Source of the DNA: Actinernus sp. WN-2022
Taxonomy: Eukaryota > Cnidaria > Anthozoa > Actiniaria > Actinernidae
Length of the DNA stretch: 64,000 bases
Assembly: GCA_030867875.1 (NCBI GenBank)
Contig: JAOWCC010000928.1
Coordinates: 1-64,000 of the forward strand
Direction: 5' to 3'
Positions 34,271 to 46,048 of this stretch are shown here, in pieces. The translations under genes and the position numbers were made by a program. A model generated the notes under the pieces. It did not search any database. It was not told where the DNA came from and saw only the letters and a list, made by a program, of their open reading frames with translations. Positions within the stretch are counted from its first letter, which is position 1. Each line of letters starts with the position of its first letter.

Positions 34271-37200
34271 CATCCTCCTCTTTCATCCTACATTATCGTG
34301 CATCATCCTGCATCATTCTGCATCATCCTGCATCATCCTGCATCATCCTGCATCATCCTGCATCATCCTGCATCATCCTGCATCATCCTGCATCATCCTG
34401 CATCATCCTGCATCATCCTGCATCATCCTGCATCATCCTGCATCATCCTGCATCATCCTGCATCATCCTGCATCATCCTGCATCATCCTGCATCATCCTG
34501 CATCACCCTGCATCATCCTGCATCATCCTGCATCATCCTGCATCATCCTGCATCATCCTGCATCATCCTGCATCATCCTGCATCATCCTGCATCATCCTG
34601 CATCATCCTGCATCATCCTGCATCATCTTGCATCATCCTGCATCAGTCTGCGTCATCCTCCATCATCCTGCTTCATACTGGCCCATCATGGACAAAATAA
34701 ATAAATAAATAGAAATTAATAAAAAGAAATAGATATACATAAAGAAATGTATAAAAAAAATAAAAAAATAAAAATACAATGCATCCTCCTCTTTCATCCT
34801 ACATTATCGTGCATTATCGTGCATCATCCTGCATCCTCCTGCATCATCCTGCATCATCCTGCATCATCCTGCATCATCCTGCATCATCCTGCTTCATCCT
34901 GCATCATCCTGCATCATCCTGCATCATCCTGCATCATCCTGCATCATCCTGCATCATCCTGCATCATCCTGCACCATCCTGCATCATCCTGCATCATCCT
35001 GCATCATCCTGCATCATCCTGCATCATCCTGCATCATCCTGCATCATCCTGCATCATCCTGCATCATCCTGCATCATCCTGCATCATCCTGCATCATCCT
35101 GCATCATCCTGCTTCATACTGGCCCATCATGGACAAAATAAATAAATAAATATAAATAAATATAAATTAATAAAAATAAATAGATATACATAAAGAAATG
35201 TATAAACAAATAAATAAATACGACACATCCTCCTCTTTCATCCTACATTATCCTACATCATCCTGCATCATCCTGCATCATCCTGCATCATCCTGCATCA
35301 TCCTGCATCATCCTGCATCATTCTGCATCACCCTGCATCATCCTGCATCATCCTGCATCATCCTGCATCATCCTGCACCATCCTGCGTCATCCTGCATCA
35401 TCCTGCATCATCCTGCATCATCCTGCATCATCCTGCATCATCCTGCATCATCCTGCATCATCCTGCATCATCCTGCATCATCCTGCATCATCCTGCATCA
35501 TCCTGCATCATCCTGCATCATCCTGCATCATCCTGCATCATCCTGCATCATCCTGCATCATCCTGCATCATCCTGCATCATCCTGCATCAGTCTGCGTCA
35601 TCCTCCATCATCCTGCTTCATACTGGCCCATCATGGACAAAATAAATAAATAAATATAAATTAATAAAAATAAATAGATATACATAAAGAAATGTATAAA
35701 AAAAATAAAAAATAAAAATACAATGCATCCTCCTCTTTCATCCTACATTATCGTGCATTATCGTGCATCATCCTGCATCCTCCTGCATCATCCTGCATCA
35801 TCCTGCATCATCCTGCATCATCCTGCATCATCCTGCATCATCCTGCATCATCCTGCATCATCCTGCATCATCCTGCATCATCCTGCATCATCCTGCATCA
35901 TCCTGCATCATCCTGCATCATCCTGCATCATCCTGCATCATCCTGCATCATCCTGCATCATCCTGCATCATCCTGCATCATCCTGCATCATCCTGCATCA
36001 TCCTGCATCATCCTGCATCATCCTGCATCATCCTGCATCATCCTGCATCATCCTGCATCATCCTGCGGCATACTGGCCCATCATGAACAAAATAAATAAA
36101 TAAATAGAAATTAATAAAAAGAAATAGAAATACATAAAGAAATGTATAAAAAATAACAAATAAATAAATACGACACATCCTCCTCTTTCATCCTACATTA
36201 TCCTACATCATCCTGCATCATCCTGCATCATCCTGCCTCATCCTGCATCATGCTGCATCTCCTGCATCATCCTGCATCATCCTGCATCATCCTGCATCAT
36301 CCTGCATCATTCTGCATCATCCTGCATCATCCTGCATCATCCTGCATCATCCTGCATCATCCTGCATCATCCTGCATCATCCTGCATTATCCTGCATCAT
36401 CCTGCATCATCCTGCATCATCCTGCATCATCCTGCATCATCCTGCATCATCCTGCATCATCCTGCATCATCCTGCATCATCCTGCATCATCCTGCATCAT
36501 CCTGCATCATCCTGCATCATCCTGCATCATCCTGCATCATCTTGCATCATCCTGCATCAGTCTGCGTCATCCTCCATCATCCTGCTTCATACTGGCCCAT
36601 CATGGACAAAATAAATAAATAAATAGAAATTAATAAAAAGAAATAGATATACATAAAGAAATGTATAAAAAAAATAAAAAAATAAAAATACAATGCATCA
36701 TCCTGCATCATCCTGCATCATCCTGCATCATCCTGCATCATCCTGCATCATCCTGCATCATCCTGCATCATCCTGCATCATCCTGCATCATCCTGCATCA
36801 TCCTGCATCAGTCTGCGTCATCCTCCATCATCCTGCTTCATACTGGCCCATCATGGACAAAATAAATAAATAAATATAAATTAATAAAAATAAATAGATA
36901 TACATAAAGAAATGTATAAAAAAAATAAAAATTTAAATACAATGCATCCTCCTCTTTCATTCTACATTATCGTGCATTATCGTGCATCATCCTGCATCCT
37001 CCTGCATCATCCTGCATCATCCTGCATCATCCTGCATCATCCTGCATCATCCTGCATCATCCTGCATCATCCTGCATCATCCTGCATCATCCTGCATCAT
37101 CCTGCATCATCCTGCATCATCCTGCATCATCCTGCATCATCCTGCATCATCCTGCATCATCCTGCATCATCCTGCATCATCCTGCATCATCCTGCATCAT

Positions 37201-37789
37201 CCTGCATCATCCTGCATCATCCTGCATCATCCTGCATCATCCTGCATCATCCTGCATCATCCTGCATCATCCTGCATCATCCTGCATCATCCTGCATCAT
37301 CCTGCATCAGTCTGCGTCATCCTCCATCATCCTGCTTCATACTGGCCCATCATGGACAAAATAAATAAATAAATACAAATTAATAAAAAGAAATAGATAT
37401 ACATAAAGAAATGTATAAAAAAATAACAAATAAATAAATACGACACATCCTCCTCTTTCATCCTACATTATCCTACATCATCCTGCATCATCCTGCATCA
37501 TCCTGCGTCATCCTGCATCATGCTGCATCATCCTGCATCATCCTGCATCATCCTGCATCATCCTGCATCATTCTGCATCATCCTGCATCATCCTGCATCA
37601 TTCTGCATCATCCTGCATCATCCTGCATCATCCTGCATCATCCTGCATCATCCTGCATCATCCTGCATCATCCTGCATCATACTGGCCCATCATGGACAA
37701 AATAAATAAATAAATATAAATAAATATAAATTAATAAAAATAAATAGATATACATAAAGAAATGTATAAACAAATAAATAAATACGACA
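34271..37789. repeat. Block 15: third partial super-repeat copy, then damaged modules
   Basis: Spacers are 34677 G, 35118 G, 35622 G, 36072 A, 36591 G, 36842 G, 37341 G (ACAAAT body) and 37682 G. The first five continue the 4.33-kb super-repeat. The leader at 34271 lacks one CGTGCATTAT word. Spacers at 35118 and 37682 share an extra AAATATAAAT-type insertion of about 10 bp before the body. The tract at 36695 has lost its leader, and the tract before 37682 has lost its trailer. Confidence 0.83.
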
Positions 37790-40708
37790 CATCCTCCTCT
37801 TTCATCCTACATTATCCTACATCATCCTGCATCATCCTGCATCATCCTGCATCATCCTGCATCATCCTGCATCATCCTGCATCATTCTGCATCACCCTGC
37901 ATCATCCTGCATCATCCTGCATCATCCTGCATCATCCTGCACCATCCTGCATCATCCTGCATCATCCTGCATCATCCTGCATCATCCTGCATCATCCTGC
38001 ATCATCCTGCATCATCCTGCATCATCCTGCATCATCCTGCATCATCCTGCATCATCCTGCATCATCCTGCATCATCCTGCATCATCCTGCATCATCCTGC
38101 ATCATCCTGCATCATCCTGCATCATCCTGCATCATCCTGCATCATCCTGCATCATCCTGCATCATCCTGCATCAGTCTGCGTCATCCTCCATCATCCTGC
38201 TTCATACTGGCCCATCATGGACAAAATAAATAAATAAATATAAATTAATAAAAATAAATAGATATACATAAAGAAATGTATAAAAAAAATAAAAAATAAA
38301 AATACAATGCATCCTCCTCTTTCATCCTACATTATCGTGCATTATCGTGCATCATCCTGCATCCTCCTGCATCATCCTGCATCATCCTGCGTCATCCTGC
38401 ATCATCCTGCATCATCCTGCATCATCCTGCATCATCCTGCATCATCCTGCATCATCCTGCATCATCCTGCATCATCCTGCATCATCCTGCATCATCCTGC
38501 ATCATCCTGCATCATCCTGCATCATTCTGCATCATCCTGCATCATCCTGCATCATTCTGCATCATCCTGCATCATCCTGCATCATCCTGCATCATCCTGC
38601 ATCATCCTGCATCATCCTGCATCATCCTGCATCATCCTGCATCATCCTGCATCATCCTGCATCATCCTGCATCATCCTGCATCATCCTGCATCATCCTGC
38701 ATCATCCTGCATCATCCTGCATCATCCTGCATCATCCTGCATCATCCTGCATCATCCTGCATCATCCTGCATCATCCTGCATCAGTCTGCGTCATCCTCC
38801 ATCATCCTGCTTCATACTGGCCCATCATGGACAAAATAAATAAATAAATAGAAATTAATAAAAAGAAATAGATATACATAAAGAAATGTATAAAAAAATA
38901 AAAAAATAAAAATACAACGCATCCTCCTCTTTCATCCTACATTATCGTCCATTATCGTGCATTATCCTGCATCATCCTGCATCATCCTGCATCATCCTGC
39001 ATCATCCTGCATCATCCTGCATCATCCTGCATCATCCTGCATCATCCTGCATCATCCTGCATCATCCTGCATCATCCTGCATCATCCTGCATCATCCTGC
39101 ATCAGTCTGCGTCATCCTCCATCATCCTGCTTCATACTGGCCCATCATGGACAAAATAAATAAATAAATATAAATTAATAAAAATAAATAGATATACATA
39201 AAGAAATGTATAAAAAAAATAAAAAATAAAAATACAATGCATCCTCCTCTTTCATCCTACATTATCGTGCATTATCGTGCATCATCCTGCATCCTCCTGC
39301 ATCATCCTGCATCATCCTGCATCATCCTGCATCATCCTGCATCATCCTGCATCATCCTGCATCATCCTGCATCATCCTGCATCATCCTGCATCATCCTGC
39401 ATCATCCTGCATCATCCTGCATCATCCTGCATCATCCTGCATCATCCTGCATCATCCTGCATCATCCTGCATCATCTTGCATCATCCTGCATCAGTCTGC
39501 GTCATCCTCCATCATCCTGCTTCATACTGGCCCATCATGGACAAAATAAATAAATAAATAGAAATTAATAAAAAGAAATAGATATACATAAAGAAATGTA
39601 TATAAAAATAAAAAAATAAAAATACAACGCATCCTCCTCTTTCATCCTACATTATCGTCCATTATCGTGCATCATCCTGCATCATCCTGCATCATCCTGC
39701 ATCATCCTGCATCATCCTGCATCATCCTGCATCATCCTGCATCATCCTGCATCATCCTGCATCATCCTGCATCATCCTGCATCATCCTGCGTCATACTGG
39801 CCCATCATGAACAAAATAAATAAATAAATAGAAATTAATAAAAAGAAATAGAAATACATAAAGAAATGTATAAAAAAATAACAAATAAATAAATACGACA
39901 CATCCTCCTCTTTCATCCTACATTATCCTACATCATCCTGCATCATCCTGCATCATCCTGCGTCATCCTGCATCATGCTGCATCATCCTGCATCATCCTG
40001 CATCATCCTGCATCATCCTGCATCATCCTGCATCATCCTGCATCATTCTGCATCATCCTGCATCATCCTGCATCATCCTGCATCATCCTGCATCATCCTG
40101 CATCATCCTGCATCATCCTGCATCATCCTGCATCATCCTGCATCATCCTGCATCATCCTGCATCATCCTGCATCATCCTGCATCAGTCTGCGTCATCCTC
40201 CATCATCCTGCTTCATACTGGCCCATCATGGACAAAATAAATAAATAAATATAAATTAATAAAAATAAATAGATATACATAAAGAAATGTATAAAAAAAA
40301 TAAAAAATAAAAATACAATGCATCCTCCTCTTTCATCCTACATTATCGTGCATTATCGTGCATCATCCTGCATCCTCCTGCATCATCCTGCATCATCCTG
40401 CATCATCCTGCATCATCCTGCATCATCCTGCATCATCCTGCATCATCCTGCATCATCCTGCATCATCCTGCATCATCCTGCATCATCCTGCATCATCCTG
40501 CATCATCCTGCATCATCCTGCATCATCCTGCATCATCCTGCATCATCCTGCATCATCCTGCATCATCCTGCATCATCCTGCATCATCCTGCATCATCCTG
40601 CGGCATACTGGCCCATCATGAACAAAATAAATAAATAAATAGAAATTAATAAAAAGAAATAGAAATACATAAAGAAATGTATAAAAAATAACAAATAAAT
40701 AAATACGA
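37790..40708. repeat. Block 16: modules related to 35.2 kb and to 19.4-20.4 kb
   Basis: Spacers are 38206 G, 38816 G, 39136 G, 39526 G, 39796 A, 40217 G and 40607 A. The tract 37790-38205 matches 35226-35621 (offset about 2564-2584 bp), including CATTCTG, CCTGCATCAC and CCTGCACCAT in the same order. The stretch from 38816 to 39898 matches 19417-20510. The long tract 38309-38815 has one CCTGCGTCAT near its start and two CATTCTGC units mid-tract that related tracts lack. Confidence 0.82.
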
Positions 40709-42375
40709 CACATCCTCCTCTTTCATCCTACATTATCCTACATCATCCTGCATCATCCTGCATCATCCTGCCTCATCCTGCATCATGCTGCATCTCCTGC
40801 ATCATCCTGCATCATCCTGCATCATCCTGCATCATCCTGCATCATCCTGCATCATTCTGCATCATCCTGCATCATCCTGCATCATCCTGCATCATCCTGC
40901 ATCATCCTGCATCATCCTGTATCATCCTGCATCATCCTGCATCATCCTGCATCATCCTGCATCATCCTGCATCATCCTGCATCATCCTGCATCATCCTGC
41001 ATCATCCTGCATCATCCTGCATCATCCTGCATCATCCTGCATCATCCTGCATCAGTCTGCGTCATCCTCCATCATCCTGCTTCATACTGGCCCATCATGG
41101 ACAAAATAAATAAATAAATATAAATTAATAAAAATAAATAGATATACATAAAGAAATGTATAAACAAATAAATAAATACGACACATCCTCCTCTTTCATC
41201 CTACATTATCCTACATCATCCTGCATCATCCTGCATCATCCTGCGTCATCCTGCATCATGCTGCATCATCCTGCATCATCCTGCATCATCCTGCTTCATC
41301 CTGCATCATCCTGCATCATCCTGCATCATCCTGCATCTTCCTGCATCATCCTGCGTCATACTGGCCCATCATGAACAAAATAAATAAATAAATAGAAATT
41401 AATAAAAAGAAATAGAAATACATAAAGAAATGTATAAAAAATTAACAAATAAATAAATACGACACATCCTCCTCTTTCATCCTACATTATCCTACATCAT
41501 CCTGCATCATCCTGCATCATCCTGCGTCATCCTGCATCATGCTGCATCATCCTGCATCATCCTGAATCATCCTGCATCATCCTGCATCATGCTGCATCAT
41601 CCTGCATCATCCTGCATCATCCTGCATCATCCTGCATCATCCTGCATCATCCTGCATCATCCTGCATCATCCTGCATCATCCTGCATCATCCTGCATCAT
41701 CCTGCATCATCCTGCATCATCCTGCATCATCCTGCATCATCCTGCATCACGCTGCTTCATCCTGCATCATCCTGCATCATCCTGCATCATCCTGCATCAT
41801 CCTGCATCATCCTGCATCAGTCTGCGTCATCCTCCATCATCCTGCTTCATACTGGCCCATCATGGACAAAATAAATAAATAAATAGAAATTAATAAAAAG
41901 AAATAGATATACATAAAGAAATGTATAAAAAAAAAAAATACAACGCATCCTCCTCTTTCATCCTACATTATCGTGCATTATCGTGCATCATCCTGCATCA
42001 TTCTGCATCATCCTGCATCATCCTGCATCATCCTGCATCATCCTGCATCATCCTGCATCATCCTGCATCATCCTGCATCATCCTGCATCATCCTGCATCA
42101 TCCTGCATCATCCTGCATCATCCTGCATCATCCTGCACCATCCTGCATCATCCTGCATCATCCTGCATCATCCTGCATCATCCTGCATCATCCTGCATCA
42201 TCCTGCATCATCCTGCATCATCCTGCATCATCCTGCATCAGTCTGCGTCATCCTCCATCATCCTGCTTCATACTGGCCCATCATGGACAAAATAAATAAA
42301 TAAATAGAAATTAATAAAAAGAAATAGATATACATAAAGAAATGTATAAAAAAATAACAAATAAATAAATACGAC
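40709..42375. repeat. Block 17: third copy of the 1244-bp cassette
   Basis: Spacers are 41086 G, 41360 A, 41851 G (A-run tail) and 42272 G. The first three match 33409, 33683 and 34174 at an offset of about 7677 bp, with the same tract marks. The A-run after 41851 is 12 residues, against 14 after 34174. The next tract, 41947-42271, carries CCTGCACCAT, unlike the tract after 34174. Confidence 0.84.
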
Positions 42376-43597
42376 ACATCCTCCTCTTTCATCCTACATT
42401 ATCCTACATCATCCTGCATCATCCTGCATCATCCTGCGTCATCCTGCATCATGCTGCATCATCCTGCATCATCCTGCATCATCCTGCATCATCCTGCATC
42501 ATTCTGCATCATCCTGCATCATCCTGCATCATTCTGCATCATCCTGCATCATCCTGCATCATCCTGCATCATCCTGCATCATCCTGCATCATCCTGCATC
42601 ATCCTGCATCATCCTGCATCATCCTGCATCATCCTGCATCATCCTGCATCATCCTGCATCATCCTGCATCATCCTGCATCATCCTGCATCATCCTGCATC
42701 ATCCTGCATCATCCTGCATCATCCTGCATCATCCTGCATCATCCTGCATCATCCTGCATCATCCTGCATCATCCTGCATCATCCTGCATCATCCTGCATC
42801 ATCCTGCATCATCCTGCATCATCCTGCATCATCCTGCATCATCCTGCTTCATACTGGCCCATCATGGACAAAATAAATAAATAAATATAAATTAATAAAA
42901 ATAAATAGATATACATAAAGAAATGTATAAACAAATAAATAAATACGACACATCCTCCTCTTTCATCCTACATTATCCTACATCATCCTGCATCATCCTG
43001 CATCATCCTGCGTCATCCTGCATCATGCTGCATCATCCTGCATCATCCTGCATCATCCTGCATCATCCTGCATCATCCTGCATCATCCTGCATCATCCTG
43101 CATCATCCTGCATCATCCTGCGTCATACTGGCCCATCATGAACAAAATAAATAAATAAATAGAAATTAATAAAAAGAAATAGAAATACATAAAGAAATGT
43201 ATAAAAAAATAACAAATAAATAAATACGACACATCCTCCTCTTTCATCCTACATTATCCTACATCATCCTGCATCATCCTGCATCATCCTGCATCATCCT
43301 GCATCATCCTGCTTCATCCTGCATCATCCTGCCTCATCCTGCATCATCCTGCATCATCCTGCATCATCCTGCATCATCCTGCATCATCCTGCATCATCCT
43401 GCATCATCCTGCATCATCCTGCATCATCCTGCATCATCCTGCATCATCCTGCATCATCCTGCATCATCCTGCATCATCCTGCATCATCCTGCATCATCCT
43501 GCATCATCCTGCATCATCCTGCATCATCCTGCATCATCCTGCATCATCCTGCATCATCCTGCATCAGTCTGCGTCATCCTCCATCATCCTGCTTCAT

Positions 43598-43700
43598 ATT
43601 GGCCCATCATGGACAAAATAAATAAATAAATAGAAATTAATAAAAAGAAATAGATATACATAAAGAAATGTATATAAAAAATTTTTTTAAAAAATACAAT
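43598..43700. repeat. Spacer with internal T-run (7 T), first copy
   Basis: The anchor is altered to ATTGGCCC. The usual tail is replaced by A5-6, then seven T residues at 43682-43688, then an A-run into TACAATGC. Head and body are otherwise normal G type with GATATACAT. The same altered anchor and T-run recur 1866 bp downstream at 45464, so the pair belongs to a tandem duplication. Confidence 0.85.
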
Positions 43701-45463
43701 GCATCCTCCTCTTTCATCCTACATTATCGTGCATTATCGTGCATCATCCTGCATCATCCTGCATCATCCTGCATCATCCTGCATCATCCTGCATCATCCT
43801 GCATCATCCTGCATCATCCTGCTTCATCCTGCATCATCCTGCATCATCCTGCATCATCCTGCATCATCCTGCATCATCCTGCATCATCCTGCATCATCCT
43901 GCATCATCCTGCATCATCCTGCATCATCCTGCATCATCCTGCGTCATCCTGCATCATCCTGCATCATCCTGCATCATCCTGCATCATCCTGCATCATCCT
44001 GCATCATCCTGCATCATCCTGCATCATCCTGCATCATCCTGCATCATCCTGCATCTTCCTGCATCATCCTGCGTCATACTGGCCCATCATGAACAAAATA
44101 AATAAATAAATAGAAATTAATGAAAAGAAATAGATATACATAAAGAAATGTATAAAAAAATAACAAATAAATAAATACGACACATCCTCCTCTTTCATCC
44201 TACATTATCCTACATCATCCTGCATCATCCTGCATCATCCTGCGTCATCCTGCATCATGCTGCATCATCCTGCATCATCCTGCATCATCCTGCATCATCC
44301 TGCATCATTCTGCATCATCCTGCATCATCCTACATCATTCTGCATCATCCTGCATCATCCTGCATCATCCTGCATCATCCTGCATCATCCTGCATCATCC
44401 TGCATCATCCTGCATCATCCTGCATCATCCTGCATCATCCTGCATCATCCTGCATCATCCTGCATCATCCTGCATCATCCTGCATCATCCTGCATCATCC
44501 TGCATCATCCTGCATCATCCTGCATCATCCTGCATCATCCTGCATCATCCTGCATCATCCTGCATCATCCTGCATCATCCTGCATCATCCTGCATCATCC
44601 TGCATCATCCTGCATCATCCTGCATCATCCTGCATCATCCTGCATCATCCTGCATCATCCTGCATCATCCTGCATCATCCTGCATCATCCTGCATCATCC
44701 TGCATCATCCTGCTTCATACTGGCCCATCATGGACAAAATAAATAAATAAATATAAATTAATAAAAATAAATAGATATACATAAAGAAATGTATAAACAA
44801 ATAAATAAATACGACACATCCTCCTCTTTCATCCTACATTATCCTACATCATCCTGCATCATCCTGCATCATCCTGCGTCATCCTGCATCATGCTGCATC
44901 ATCCTGCATCATCCTGCATCATCCTGCATCATCCTGCATCATCCTGCATCATCCTGCATCATCCTGCATCATCCTGCATCATCCTGCGTCATACTGGCCC
45001 ATCATGAACAAAATAAATAAATAAATAGAAATTAATAAAAAGAAATAGAAATACATAAAGAAATGTATAAAAAAATAACAAATAAATAAATACGACACAT
45101 CCTCCTCTTTCATCCTACATTATCCTACATCATCCTGCATCATCCTGCATCATCCTGCATCATCCTGCATCATCCTGCTTCATCCTGCATCATCCTGCCT
45201 CATCCTGCATCATCCTGCATCATCCTGCATCATCCTGCATCATCCTGCATCATCCTGCATCATCCTGCATCATCCTGCATCATCCTGCATCATCCTGCAT
45301 CATCCTGCATCATCCTGCATCATCCTGCATCATCCTGCATCATCCTGCATCATCCTGCATCATCCTGCATCATCCTGCATCATCCTGCATCATCCTGCAT
45401 CATCCTGCATCATCCTGCATCATCCTGCATCAGTCTGCGTCATCCTCCATCATCCTGCTTCAT

Positions 45464-45567
45464 ATTGGCCCATCATGGACAAAATAAATAAATAAATAGA
45501 AATTAATAAAAAGAAATAGATATACATAAAGAAATGTATATAAAAATTTTTTTTTAAAAAATACAAT
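45464..45567. repeat. Spacer with internal T-run (9 T), second copy
   Basis: This matches the spacer at 43598, including the ATTGGCCC anchor, but its T-run (45547-45555) has nine residues rather than seven. The two-base difference arose after the 1866-bp duplication or is a sequencing error in a homopolymer. Confidence 0.84.
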
Positions 45568-46048
45568 GCATCCTCCTCTTTCATCCTACATTATCGTGCA
45601 TTATCGTGCATCATCCTGCATCATCCTGCATCATCCTGCATCATCCTGCATCATCCTGCATCATCCTGCATCATCCTGCATCATCCTGCTTCATCCTGCA
45701 TCATCCTGCATCATCCTGCATCATCCTGCATCATCCTGCATCATCCTGCATCATCCTGCATCATCCTGCATCATCCTGCATCATCCTGCATCATCCTGCA
45801 TCATCCTGCGTCATCCTGCATCATCCTGCATCATCCTGCATCATCCTGCATCATCCTGCATCATCCTGCATCATCCTGCATCATCCTGCATCATCCTGCA
45901 TCATCCTGCATCATCCTGCATCTTCCTGCATCATCCTGCGTCATACTGGCCCATCATGAACAAAATAAATAAATAAATAGAAATTAATAAAAAGAAATAG
46001 AAATACATAAAGAAATGTATAAAAAAATTAACAAATAAATAAATACGA

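Larger units (their letters stand above)
42376..46048. repeat. Block 18: tandem pair with 1866-bp period
   Basis: Spacers 42853 G, 43127 A, 43598 G (T-run) and 44078 A recur at 44719, 44993, 45464 and 45945, offsets 1866-1867 bp. Shared marks are the ATTGGCCC anchor, the T-run, CCTGCTTCAT/CCTGCCTCAT early in the third tract and CCTGCGTCAT mid-way in the fourth. The first tract differs in length (about 475 against 527 bp, five decamers), and the second copy has CCTACATCATTC for CCTGCATCATTC. The spacer at 44078 has TTAATGAAAAG and GATATACAT on an ATGAAC head, a mixed type. Confidence 0.88.
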
